NCBI GenBank assembly: GCA_023014335.1
Contig: JAECYW010000014.1
Span: 1,736,001 to 1,800,000, forward strand
Direction of reading: 5' to 3'
From: Galerina marginata
Lineage: Eukaryota > Basidiomycota > Agaricomycetes > Agaricales > Galerinaceae
DNA length: 64,000 nt
A program made the position numbers and the translations under genes. Below are positions 11,001 to 22,446 of the stretch, piece after piece (the stretch's first letter is position 1; every line of letters begins with the position of its first letter). Below the pieces are notes generated by a model that did not search any database, was not told the DNA's origin, and saw only the letters and a list, made by a program, of their open reading frames with translations.

Positions 11001-14000
11001 GATAGTACTTTGGCTGAAGTACAGGCTTTAGTTAAAGCAAAAGAAAAAGATGCAGACTATTGTGATCCAACTAAAACAATGCCTCAAATGCCTCCACCCT
11101 TATGCACTGCCTGTCAAGGACCTACATGCTCAAATTGTCAAAATATAAATACTTGGTGGGATTATTTTAAACACACTACCAATGATATTTTGTCTCGTTC
11201 AAATTATCACAGTTGTCGTGCAACTACTGAAACAAAAGATGGCAGATCTCTTCAAAAGGGCTGCTTAAATAGCAAAGGTGAATGTAAAGCTCGTTTTCCT
11301 CGTGAAGTTATAGAAAAAACAATGGTTGAGCCATTGACTGGAGCTCTTCGGATTAAAAAAGGAGAACCATGGATGAATACATTTACACCTTCTCTCTCAT
11401 ATTTGATGAGATGCAACACAGATGTAACAAGTTTATTATCAGGAACAGCTATTAAAGCTATTGTTGCATATGTAACAGACTATGTTACAAAGCCTGGCTT
11501 GACAACATATTCAATATTTGATACTGTAAAGCAAGTTTTTTCTCGAAATTCTGAAATGATTGGAGGCTCAACTAATCGACAAGAAGTTGCAAGATCTTTG
11601 ATGACTAAAATGGTTAATGCATTAACATCCAAGCTAGAAATTGGAAGTCCAATGGCATCCTTGTATCTTCTTGGAAATCCAGACCATTACACTCAGCATA
11701 TATTCAAACAGTTTTATTGGAGACCATATGTTCGTGAAGTGCAAAGTGTATGGAAAACTGATGAAGCTGAAAATCTGCCAGAAAAAGTTGTTTTAAATAA
11801 AAATCTTGGACGTTATATTGGTTTATCTAAAGTTCAGGATTATACTTTCAGGCCAGATATTTATAGAAATGTTTCATTGTATGAATGGATTCGGTGTGCA
11901 GAAAAGGTAAAACGTTCTAGAAAAGCACAACTAAAATTTGATGATTTACAAGACCGACTTGATCTAAATAAGTATTCTGATGATGATAATGATGATCTGG
12001 ATGAGTTGGATTTACTAGGACAAGTTGGCGGGGGGAACGATGAGTCTCTATCTTCTGATGAGCTAAATATTAATGAAAACAATGAACTGACCAATGATAA
12101 TCCTATTCCTGATAAATCAAATTTTCTTCCTGAACACCCACAGTTTAATACTCATCAGATAGTTTATAAGCCAGATAATCTGCTGGTTGTTCCATTATTT
12201 ATTGGTGGATCACTTCCCCGCCGTGATCAAGGCAATCGTGAATATTATTGCACTACAATGTTAACACTTTTTAAGCCATGGCATACTGGGTATGATCTCA
12301 AAAATAAAAACCAAACCTGGGATGATGCTTTTAATGAATATTCATTTACTCAACAACAGAAAAAATTCATGGACAATTTTAATCTACGATATGAGTGTAA
12401 TGATGCAAGAGATGACTACTCTGCAAAATTAGACAAAAATCCTAATAAAATTTTTGCTTCCTGGGCTACTGATAATGATCATTCTACTTTTGATAATATT
12501 GACAAAAATATAGAGACTGAAGAGGATGAGAATGACACATATCATCTTCTAAATGATATGGAAAAAAGTCAAGAAATGGATCGAATTGAGAATGTGGTCA
12601 AGGCAGCCGGCTGGTTGAATAACTCAACTGATGATAAAACTGAACTAAGTGCTAATACATTTCAACCAGATCAAACAATAACAAGTTCAGCTTGGAATAC
12701 TATTGTACAAACTGCAAAGCAACTAGTTCTCCAGAAACGTTCACAAAACTTACCATCAAATACAGGACTAGCTGATCAGTTTGACCAGATTAACTCTCAG
12801 GATACTGATAAAGTTGTAGTATCAGATATCTCTTATATTACAAAAAACTTCAAAGCAGAGAGGAAAGAGAAACAACAAATTATTGATCGTACAGTTCTTA
12901 AATTTAGTTTAAATAAAGAACAGGAAAGAGCATTCCGTATTGTTGCAAATCATGCAAGCCTTCATAAAACAGATCCATTAAAGATGTATCTTGGGGGTAT
13001 GGGTGGTACTGGAAAATCCCAAGTAATTAAAGCATTAATATCATTTTTTAAAAAGCGTAAAGAATCTCATCGTATCATGATTTTAGCTCCAACTGGTTCA
13101 GCTGCAGCTTTATTAAATGGGTCAACTTATCATTCAGCATTAGGTATACAAAGTGATACTATTCGTTATGGAAATGAGCATTCAACAATTGCTCAAGTTA
13201 AAGCTCGTCTGGATGGTGTTGAATATATATTTATAGATGAGGTTTCAATGATATCATGTCTTGACCTTTATAAAATCAGTGCACAGTTGGCTAAAATTAG
13301 AAATAACCCAGAAGCCCCTTTTGGAGGAATGAATATGATTTTTGCTGGTGACTTTGCTCAACTAGCACCAGTTTTAGGATCTGCACTTTATAGTGGCAGT
13401 GTTGGAACAACAGTCAATGCAGCAATGACTGAAAATGGCCAAAAAACAGCAATTGGAAAGGCCTTGTGGCATCAAGTAACCACAGTTGTAATACTTCGAG
13501 AAAACATGAGACAGAAAACACAAACTCCAGAAGATGCAAAGCTCCGCAAGGCCTTGGAGAACATGCGTTATGCTGCTTGCACAGATGAAGATATTAATTT
13601 CCTTCGGACTCGTATTGCTGGTAATAGAAAAAATCAGCCAAATATAGCCAGTCGGTTATTCCGCAATGTCTCAATTATAGTTGGATTAAACACAGAAAAG
13701 GATCGGATTAATGAACTTGGATGTGCTAGATTTGCCAAAGAAACTGGACAGGAACTGACTCATTTCTATTCTGTTGATACAATTGGTGAAAGTGTACAGC
13801 CTGAAGTTTTGAGAGTCTTGAAACAAAAAGGTATAAAATCAGTTAGAAAAAAACAAATTTCCTTATCACATCGTCTACAAACAATATTATGGAATATCCG
13901 ACATTCTCTAACTGAAGGAGTACCAGGAAAACTATCTCTTTGCTATGGAATGCCTGTAATGATCCGCAATAATGATGCAACTGAATTGTGTATTACAAAA

Positions 14001-14458
14001 GGTCAAGAAGGTCATGTTGTTGGTTGGCAAGCTTCACAAGGCATTGATAATAAACTTGTGCTAGATACTTTATTTGTCAAGTTGGATAAACCAGCTAAGA
14101 ATATAAGACTTCAAGGTCTACCCAAAAATGTTATTCCTTTGAGTCGAACAAGTAAATCGGTTCTTTGTAAAGGTTTAAATCAGCCTTTAACTATAAATCG
14201 TTCACAAGTCTCTGTTCTTCCAAACTTTGCAATGACAGATTATTCATCACAAGGTAAAACAAGGCAATATAATGTTGTAAATTTGAATAGCTGTCGTAGT
14301 CATATGGCATATTATACAGCTATATCTCGAAGTGCATCGGCAGAAGGGACTATTATTCTTCAAGGTTTTGATCCATATAAAATTAAATGTGGTGCTTCAG
14401 GATATCTTCGTCAAGAGTTCCGTGAACTTGAATTGCTCGATGAAATTACATTACTTAA
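8010..14458 (+). CDS. Helitron replicase-helicase, N-terminal part (split by KDZ insertion)
   Basis: RepHel protein that nicks, transfers and unwinds DNA in rolling-circle transposition. An N-terminal region with a Cys cluster (CNSNCASYC, about residue 315) and a very basic segment precedes a Helitron-like N domain. The HUH motif is HLHLLLW at residues 953-959. The tyrosine region is YVTDYVTKP (Tyr 1154 and 1158, Lys 1161). The Pif1-type helicase has GGTGKS at 1665-1670, DEVS at 1743-1746 and a late TDYSSQGKT motif. The frame is open from ATG 8010 to the insertion. Past 14458 it reads about 63 meaningless codons into the transposon terminus and stops at 14648. Skipping the inserted element with one copy of its target duplication continues the same frame at 21247, giving 2540 residues in all. 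Without excision the protein lacks its C-terminal domain. Confidence 0.93.
14447..14458 (+). other. Target-site duplication, left copy (TTACTTAA at 14451-14458)
   Basis: The 8-bp TTACTTAA is present at 14451-14458 and 21239-21246, exactly outside the terminal inverted repeats. Both copies are read in the same Helitron frame (Leu-Leu-). Eight-bp duplications are typical of KDZ/Zisupton-type transposons. Confidence 0.92.
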
Positions 14459-14700
14459 CTGTACTTTACCTCCGCCTACATACTCCACATGGACTCCATA
14501 TGGGAGCATATACTCCAGTGGAGTCCATCTGGACTCCAACTGGACTCCACTAAAAAGCAGCTATTCCAGATACTTTGAGGTGTACTCCAGATGGACTCCA
14601 GATGGAATCCAGATGGAATCCAGGTGGACACTATGTAGCCTGGAGTAGAAGTTAGAAAGACTCCATGTGGAGTCCATGTGGAGTCCATGTGGAGTTTACT
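14459..14700. repeat. KDZ element left terminus with subterminal TGGAGTCCA repeats
   Basis: The inverted repeat lies at 14459-14486. After it, words such as GGACTCCA, GGAGTCCA and GGAATCCA recur more than ten times to about 14697, in both orientations. They probably serve as multiple transposase-binding sites, as subterminal repeats do in hAT and CACTA elements (inference). Confidence 0.8.
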
Positions 14701-14885
14701 CAGACTTTAATCTTGACATTAGTTTTTTAATAAAATTATTTATCCACATAAATACTACAGAAATTTGACAGAAAATCAGGTACAAATAATGAGAAAAAGT
14801 CTGCAAAATACAATAATACAACAAAAAATAGGCCATAAAATATAATAATACACTAAAAACACACTTCTTCCACATAGAAATTTAT

Positions 14886-17387
14886 TTAATCATCATCTTC
14901 CACATCCCAGTGCCTTTCAGCCTGCTCTTCTTCATCTTCATCTTCATCACCAAAATCAGCAGGTTGGTCTTGCTGTGTTTGTCGCTTAATCACACGTTGG
15001 GTGTGATAGAAAAGCATTGAGTGTATAAACCAATCAAAGTTTCCAGTCTTCATTCTTTTCAAAATAGATTCAAATCCTCCCAACCAAGCATTCAACTGTT
15101 CACATGCTTGTGTATTGAAGGCTCGTTTGTAATATTCTTCACCATTTTTGTCCACAGCCAAAATAACAAGGTTTGGAGCAGAACCATCAAGTGGAGCTGG
15201 ATTACACCATTTGCGACATAAATAGTCACTTGTTCGATGATTGATATAATGATAAGAATCAACAACAAAGCGACTTGTTTTTTTCCATGAATCCCAGCTT
15301 CTGTTAATGATACTTGTTCGAAGCACCCGACAGCTCTTGTCAATGCAGATATAGTTTGGTCTTGATTCTTCTGTTGGATAAACAGATTGCAGCCAATTGA
15401 GAATTTTGGTTGGTGATTCTGATTTATCAAATTTTGTCCAAGCAATAACAGCACCACAAGGTGCTGTAATTGTTTCAACACAATAGAATCGACTAGGACC
15501 AAAGTAGTTGTTCTTGGGTATTTCCACATCATCATCATCGTCATGAGGCTGTTCTGTGCGGCGAAGTCCAGGTTCCCAAGCATTTCTTTCATCAGGTCTT
15601 TGAAGCATTCGTCTAACTCCTGCCAAAGCTGATCTACTATGATCCAGCTTATACTTTTTCCATTCACGTTGATGCCGCTGACAAGCTTGGGTTCCTTCAA
15701 TTTTGATTGTTTGACAACCACGAACACGGCATTTATCACCATATTCAACTTCGTGCTGCTCGCAGAAAGCTCCTCCTCTGGCATTCTTGCAATCACGAAT
15801 ACATCCATCGAAGGCACAATGCTTCATTGACAGTTAGTATTTTTCTACAACAGATATCAAACTACTTACAGTGGGTGACATTACCACTCCATCTATAACA
15901 ATCATGTTGCAATCTTCATAATCAATATCCATGTCCATATTGTCATTCTCTGCAGCAGTAGCGGCTCTGGCACCAATTTCATTAGCTCTGGCTCTTGCAG
16001 CAGCTCTTGCAGCTTGAGTTTCTTGTGCTGCAATGTCTGCATTTTCTCCTTGGAGTGCAGGTACTGCACTATTGTCGTCTGCTCCCAAAACAGCTGCTGG
16101 ATCCTCATTGGCAACAAAGTCTGCAGTAATTTTATATGGCTGACTGCATTCTGAACAGGAATGATTCATGCCAGGTTCTATAACTCCTGAATCACCTAAC
16201 CTAGCAAATGCTTCCTTGGCAACTTCTTTGATGTTGAGTCGCTCTGGTAGCTCCAAATTTTCATTCTTTGTGCTTGCAATTGACCTGATAGACTCTTGGA
16301 TAAAAGCTTGCCAAATTAAGCGTCTGGTAACTTGAACTTGAGATCCAGTAACTGAATTGCAATCATTCCAAAATTGAGTATAGGCTGCTGCTGATGCATG
16401 GAAATTATACATTCCACTGAGAACAGCATGTGAAAATTTGCGATCAACCCACATACTAGTCCCAATCTTTAAAAATCTTGCCGAATTGAGATAGCAGTGG
16501 TTCCAAGGACTATTTGGGTCATGAAGGCGCTCTTGGAAGCGTTCATGATCAGCAAAATACGATGCATTGCAGCTTGAACATTTTCCTGTTAAAACTGGAA
16601 CATCTTGATAGATCCTGTCGTCTTTTACAACAGTGACTAATGGAATGTTTGCTGGGCGAGTAGTTTGTAGAAGTCCTCGAGTTTGACATCTGGCATCAAT
16701 ACAGACAACAGAATTTGGACAAATTGTAAGGACTGCTTGAATAGCATCATATGACACAGGAAGCAGTTTTCCCTTGAATTCATTGTTATCATTGTATGGT
16801 GTAAGATTTAGCACATTTGCAAATGCATCCAATTTATTTGATAACACTGCAGATCGATGGTTTTCTGTTGGAGGATATTCGCGGTCACGAAACAGTTGTT
16901 TTGCATTTGATTCCAATTTATGCATAACACCACGGCTTAATGCTCGGATCCATCCAGAAGCCTGAACTCTAGCTTCATCTTGATATACTGGATGTTGTTG
17001 TCGGGCATGCAGACTGAGCAATTCTGGATTCTCCAGCATTGTAAATAATACCATCAGGACAGTGGCTAAAGACACTTTTGAGTTGAAGGTCTCTAGAATA
17101 AAGTCACTGAAAACACTGAATGGTATTTCTGGGAAAGGCTGTGTTGTTGGTTTTGCATATGCAGCTGGTATGAATATAATCAATGCCAGCCATTTTTGGT
17201 CCCGGACGAATTGCAACAAAATAGAAGACAGCAGGAATACTGCACAGCATAAACAATATAATAGCCTGGCACCAGCAGCAGCAATAGACAGCAATGGAAG
17301 AGCAACCATGAATAGTGATGAGATGAACAGAGCAGCAGATGTAAATAGCCAAGAAGCCAAGGTGAAACTATGAGTATATAAAAGCAT
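14886..17387 (-). CDS. KDZ-associated transposase with CxC5 and CxC6 cysteine clusters
   Basis: Two exons, 17387-15870 and 15821-14886, joined across a 48-nt intron (GTAAGT donor, TACTAAC branch, AG acceptor), phase 0, 817 residues. I use ATG 17387; a longer upstream frame lacks an ATG. Exon 1 has the CxC5-type cysteines (ICPNSVVCIDARC, CSSC, HSCSEC). Exon 2 opens with the CxC6 cluster (HCAFDGC, FCEQH, CRVRGC, ACQRH), then an RNase-H-like region. Candidate acidic residues there are the Asp in YICIDKSC, the Asp in FVVDSYHY and the Glu in QACEQLNAW. The C-terminus is acidic. Oddly, the first 80 residues are strongly hydrophobic with two or three potential membrane segments, so translation may really begin at a later Met. 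The role is to cut and join the element's own ends. Confidence 0.85.
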
Positions 17388-17451
17388 ATTAGTGTTCTTT
17401 TGCAAGAAGACTAAGAAAAAGAAACAACGGAAAACTATATACACAAGCTAC

Positions 17452-20208
17452 CTACCTCTTTCCCCTGGTATCATTAATGCGACGCTTTCCTTGAGTTCGG
17501 CCAGCAGGTGACGATGAAACTCGACGTGATGCAGATCTGACTACACCCTTTCCCTTCTTGTCATCCATTAACCCCTCCGTAATCAGCAGCTCCTGCAAGT
17601 CGTTAAAGGTGTAATCACCCTTGTGGACACCCCAAACATTCTTATCGTCCTCGACAGAAGAATCAGGATTCTCCAGCCAGTCTTTCAACTCGTCGAAATT
17701 TTTCTCAATGAGTGAAAACGGCTTGAAGTAGTTGCTATGCCATGCTGATTTGCCGATGAATACCTCGATAACATATTCTTCACAATAATGAGGGATGTCG
17801 ATAGGCCAGTTTCCAGCTTCGTTGATATTCTTCGCCTTTTCAAGTGCAGCCTTACACTCCTTGTAGCGACCATAGTAAAATCGCATTCCTTTTGCACCGC
17901 GATCCATAAAACGACGATCAACACCAAGCTCCTCTGCAAGGCGGTTACGGAAAAGAGGGGTGGGAATTCCAGAAGCTGTTAGCCACTGAGAGTTTCCCCC
18001 AAAAGCAGAAGCCGAGATATCCTGACGGAGTGGGGACTCAGACCGCATTCCCGAAGAGCTGGGAAGAGAGGAAGACGATCGCCCAGAAACAGAACGTAAA
18101 TGAGGAGGAAAGAAAGTACACCCAGGCGAAGGCTCAAAGGTTGTCTGGAGCACATTTTAGAAGAGTTATAGGTTAAATAAAATCAAACTTACACCCAAAA
18201 TGCTAAAAGAATTTTTGTTATCAACTTGCGACCACTCAATATCGTCATCAGGTAGTGGTCTACGCTGGATAATAGCTTCATAACGACCACATGCAATCCA
18301 ATCATCTTCATCTCGGAAAAACAGGTGAATCGACGGCTCTATTGATATTTATCAGAAAACGCAAAATAAACTATAATTTCACATACTTTGGATTGCCGTG
18401 TAGTTCGACCCTGCTGTTTTGACTATATCTTGGATCGTGAAATATTTGCTGATATCCATAACACGAGCCACATATGATGCATTGAGCTTGGAGGGATCGA
18501 CATCCGATGGATTCTTATCTGAGAGATAGCAAAAAATTTTCCCTTTCTCTCGCTTAGCAGCTGGAAACTGAGAATGGAGATTAACATCATCCCAGTTATC
18601 TGCTAGATCTGCAATGTTTCCATGATTTCCTTTTGCCCTGCCTCGGAAAGTACCACCTGTTGAGCGAGATGATCCATTTGCTGGCACTGACTTCGGTGGG
18701 CTCGCCATTTCAACATCTTGATCAAATATTAAAAAGCATAAAATAAAATTGTAGAAGAAGATTACCTCTGTCAGCAGTGTGGCGAGAAGGTGTTCGCTGT
18801 CGATCGAATTGTTGTTGAGCTGTATTTATAGGAGATTAATAAGATTACAACTTCATGAATATTGGTACTTACACCACTCACGATGGCGACCAGGTGAATC
18901 ATGACGCTGGCAAGGGGTCTCACCTGACTCACGACGGAGGCGAGAGGCATCAACAGCCCTCCCGCGGTCTTCACGTTGGCCAGGATGCCCCTCCCTCTCA
19001 CCACGCCGGGTGGATTCCGAACGACCGCGGGCAGGTGAAGCACGGGGTGTCCTGGCAGATCCAGAATGGATGCGGGCCCTCCCGGTGGAACGTGAACGGC
19101 CGCGGGAGGGAGAAACATCGGCACGGGGTCTGTTGATGGATCCCGAACGACCACGAGAGGGTGACACGGCACGCCTCATCTCGTAACGATCGTCGTGGTG
19201 ATCGGAGTCCGCATGTCGGCGTGACAGAGCAGCGGGAGACGCGGGGCGAGGTGTGCGACCACCAGCAGAGGCAGTGGACGCGGTGTTGGGCTTGTCAGCA
19301 TCATCTCGACGCCCGACATAACGGTCGGCGTCGACGTGGCGGCGTGATGAGGCCGCGGGAGCAGGGGGTGGAGAAGCCACGTCGGCATCGTCACGACGCT
19401 CGACGTAGTCGTCGGCGTCTGCGCGTCTGCGAGATGGGGCCGCGGGAAGCGAGGGGGCGGGTGCAGCATCATCACGACGCTCGACGTAGTCGTCGGCGTC
19501 GGCGCGTCTGCGAGACGGGGCCGCGGGAGGCGAGGGGACGGGTGCAGCATCATCATGACGCTCGACGTAGTCGTCGGCGTCGGCGCGTCTGCGAGACGGG
19601 GCCGCGGGAAGCGAGGGAGCGGGTGTGCGAGTAGCGGCGGTGGCAGCAGCGGTGGACGGGGTGCCTTTGGTGGCACCAGCTGCGACGCGCGTCGAGGGCC
19701 GGCCGGGCGGGGCGACGCTGATCCCGCTGGTTTCGAGCACCCGCTCGGTCCTGGAAAAAACGAGGTGAGTGGGGGGGCGCAGGGTGGGCGAACGGCGCCG
19801 ACGTACCTGGTGAGTTCGTCGTCCGATGGGTCGACGGCGGCGGCGTCCTCCCTCGCTCTGTCAGCACCACGCTTCCTGAATGGAAGCTGTGAGTGGGGGG
19901 GGAAGCGGTCGACGGGGTATGGCGACTTACCTGCCTCGTGGCGGCCCTTTTTTCAGCCCTTTCCCTCCCTTCCCCCCTTTTCCCTTCGTCGCGGCCTCCT
20001 CGAGATCGTCGGAGGCGTTGGGGTGGTCGTCGTCGGCGTCGTCGGCGTCGTCGTTGGTCCCGCGGCGGGTTCGTTTGCCTGCCGGTTGGGTGGGGTTCGA
20101 TTCCCCACGCTTGCGCCGGTTGCCGCCACCAACAGACGAGGGCGGCGCGGGGCGTTGCGCCTGGCCGGAGGAGGGCGGAGCGGCGTGGGAGCGGGTGTTG
20201 GGGGCCAT
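17452..20208 (-). CDS. Second KDZ-element gene, unknown function, about 7 exons
   Basis: ATG at 20208. Proposed exons are 20208-19931, 19875-19807, 19750-18873, 18819-18766, 18716-18387, about 18340-18193 and 18144-17452, about 815 residues. Each junction has a GT donor and AG acceptor, and the frame is kept at those checked. The N-terminal half is disordered and low-complexity: a basic/acidic start (MAPNTRSHAAPP), then four near-identical blocks containing RRRADADDYVERRDDA, then Ser/Arg-rich RS-like sequence. The C-terminal part is globular, with a segment VARVMDISKYFTIQDIVK and one around GVDRRFMDRGAKGMRFYYGR. It ends in a basic tail. It stops 64 nt before the transposase ATG. It may be a DNA- or chromatin-binding accessory protein (inference); no family was recognised. 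Confidence 0.7.
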
Positions 20209-20983
20209 GGGGTGCGTTGAAGGCGGCGTGGACGACGGGGTAGACGGTGGGAAGCGGGAGCTGGAGCTGGGGAGGGGTGAATGTGGTGGGGGGAAGACAA
20301 ACGAAGGTTGACGTGGCTCGTTTGAACCATCCGTCACGATCATGCACGCGACGTGACACGCGTGATGTTTCAGCCAATTCGGGTAAACTGGCTGAAATTG
20401 AACCAAACAAATCCGTAAAAAATCAATAAAAATGCGGAAAATTAATCTAATTAATATATTTGCACTTATATGAAATAAAGTAATATTTTTAACTCAATAT
20501 AAGCTGAAAAGGGTCAATATTCAATAGAATTACAATTAATTCAAGCAAACACATTAATTGTTGTGGTGAAAAATTGCAAAATAAATCTTAAAAAACAAAT
20601 AAATTGATTGTTTGATTTTTTGTTAGATAACACAACCAAATAAACCAAAACAAAACAAAGGAAACCCATTTTAATCACAATAGCAGGTAAATCACTCAAA
20701 AAATGACCTGAAGAGGAAGAAAAAAAATAAGACAAAACACATAAAAAACATCTTAACAAACTCTCATATTTATCATTTATTAATTTCAAATGAATAGTCT
20801 TATTTTACATTTAAAACACTAGTTAAAAATTTCAATGTTGCAATAAAGTATTATTACATAAGCCCTAAAATTATGAAAAAATATGCATAAATCAGATTAT
20901 ATATATTTTCACACAATCCACTCAAAATAATCATTTAAAATTGATCAGGTCAGCTGTTATTCACCTTTATATAATAAAATTCC
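20209..20983. other. KDZ element upstream region, AT-rich
   Basis: The first 200 bp upstream of the ATG at 20208 are GC-rich and presumably hold the promoter and 5' UTR. The rest (about 20400-20980) is very AT-rich with no supported gene. Confidence 0.4.
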
Positions 20984-21238
20984 ACATGGAGTCCACATGG
21001 AATCCATGTATTCCAGATGGATTAGCTATCCAAAGCCAGATCCAGATGGAATAGGTGGACTACGTGGAGTTCCACCCCATTTTGTCTGGAGTCCAGCTGG
21101 AATCCACATGGAGACTCCACCAATTTTTGGCTGAGACACCTGCCACAGAATATAAGCCTGGACTCCACATGGACTCCACCCCTCCAGGTGGAAATGGCTG
21201 GAATCCATATGGAGTATGTAGGTGAGGGTAAAGTCCTC
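20984..21238. repeat. KDZ element right terminus with subterminal TGGAGTCCA repeats
   Basis: It mirrors the left end: GGAGTCCA, GGAATCCA and GGACTCCA words recur from about 20984 to 21210, and the terminal inverted repeat ends at 21238. The second copy of TTACTTAA follows at 21239-21246. Confidence 0.8.
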
Positions 21239-22420
21239 TTACTTAAGTATAATGAAAATCTTCCATCTGCAGTCAATGGCAAGTTGCGGAATATAATGAT
21301 CAGACAATATAGAAAGTTGAAAGGTGCAGAATATTGTCCTAAATGTGTTGATAACTCAATCCGATGGTCAAAAGACAAGCCAATGGACAGTTTACCAGTT
21401 GTTACAGATACACCATGGACAATTGTCAATAAAAAAACAGTGGAATCAACACAAAAAAAAAATACTGTATTAGAGCACTTTCAACCTGCTCAAGGCTCAG
21501 TTGCATTAACAAACAATAAAAGATGCAATCCTAATGAAGAAGTTGAAGGTTCTCAGCCTAAAGCTAAAAGAAATAAAAAAGAAAATTCTGTAACTAAAAT
21601 TTCAGACAAATTACTTGGACTTAAATGGGATTCAGTAAATCACAGCTGTGCATATGATTCTCTATTCACTATTTTATTTAATGTTTGGTCTCAGAACAAA
21701 ATACAATGGTCTGATGTACTTGAAAATCATGGAAACTATGCTCAAACACTTTTAGAGGGCTTTAAAAAAATTGACAATGAAGGAAATAACTTTCAGCAAG
21801 CCCGAAACACTGTAAGACATAAGTTACAGAGAGATGCTTTACAGGTTTTCCCAAATGGTAACACTGGAACTGATATCCGAGATCTTTTGACCTATATGTT
21901 TCAACAGTCAAACGAAGGAGACTGTGATCAGATAGCAAGATGTTCAAGCTGCAATTACAATGCAATATTGAACTCAACCTCTAGAAGTCTGATATTTGTG
22001 ACATCTTCACAGCATAAATCAACTAATCGTATGTTTGAAAAATGGCAGTATAATAATGAGGATAACTGCTTGGACTGTAATAGCAAGATAATTAAGACTA
22101 GAACATTCAATATCAAACCAAATTTTGTGTGCTTTTCTCTTGAAGTAAATGTAAGCATTAGTAAAAAAATTAAAGTAATTATTGAAGGTAAAAGTGTAAC
22201 TCACCTGCCATTAAGAGGTATTATATATAGTGGCGGTCATCATTTTACTGCAAGAGTAGTGTTGGGCAATGAAAATGTTTGGTATCATGATGGGATTGAA
22301 ACTGGAATTCATTGTTATAAGGACAACAACTTGAATACATTTAGTGAGAAGTCACTGATGCATTGTAAAAATGGAAATAGCATTTCTAGACAGGCAGTAG
22401 TTGCAATTTATGGTATATAA
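21239..22420 (+). CDS. Helitron H1 C-terminal part with USP-like cysteine-protease domain
   Basis: Continuation of the replicase frame after the KDZ insertion (stop at 22418-22420). After a linker with a short Cys motif (CPKC) and a basic segment comes a domain resembling ubiquitin-specific (C19) peptidases. It has a Cys box NHSCAYDSLFTILFNVW (candidate nucleophile Cys 2284 in joined numbering), a zinc-ribbon-like pair (RCSSC and NCLDC) and a His box SGGHHFTARVV (His 2481/2482) followed by WYHDG. Animal Helitrons are known to carry OTU-type cysteine proteases; the USP-like reading here is from motifs only. An ATG at 21188 lies inside the KDZ terminus and is not a true start. Confidence 0.8.
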   Translation, partial: LLKYNENLPSAVNGKLRNIMIRQYRKLKGAEYCPKCVDNSIRWSKDKPMDSLPVVTDTPWTIVNKKTVESTQKKNTVLEHFQPAQGSVALTNNKRCNPNEEVEGSQPKAKRNKKENSVTKISDKLLGLKWDSVNHSCAYDSLFTILFNVWSQNKIQWSDVLENHGNYAQTLLEGFKKIDNEGNNFQQARNTVRHKLQRDALQVFPNGNTGTDIRDLLTYMFQQSNEGDCDQIARCSSCNYNAILNSTSRSLIFVTSSQHKSTNRMFEKWQYNNEDNCLDCNSKIIKTRTFNIKPNFVCFSLEVNVSISKKIKVIIEGKSVTHLPLRGIIYSGGHHFTARVVLGNENVWYHDGIETGIHCYKDNNLNTFSEKSLMHCKNGNSISRQAVVAIYGI

Positions 22421-22446
22421 TTGTTAATATTAATATTAATTTTATC

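Larger units (their letters stand above)
14459..21238 (-). mobile_element. KDZ-type DNA transposon, complete, 6780 bp
   Basis: The left end begins CTGTACTTTACCTCCG and continues CCTACATACTCC. The complement of the right end begins GAGGACTTTACCCTCA and continues CCTACATACTCC, giving about 28-bp imperfect terminal inverted repeats. It is flanked by the perfect 8-bp duplication TTACTTAA. Subterminal minisatellites built on TGGAGTCCA words follow at both ends. Two genes lie on the minus strand: a CxC5-CxC6 transposase and an uncharacterised multi-exon gene. Both look intact, so this copy may be young and potentially autonomous. Assignment to the Kyakuja-Dileera-Zisupton superfamily rests on the cysteine clusters, the candidate catalytic residues and the duplication length. 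Confidence 0.85.

Noticed and set aside
17387..17470. Fusion of the second KDZ gene with the transposase through an intron at about 17455-17410
   Set aside because: A possible donor (AGGTAGGT) and acceptor (TTCTTAG) exist, but the joined frame meets a stop (CACTAA) within ten codons. Two separate genes are more likely.
21188..21238. ATG at 21188 as the start of a separate 410-residue protein
   Set aside because: It lies inside the KDZ terminal repeat. The protein proper is the continuation of the Helitron frame from 21239.
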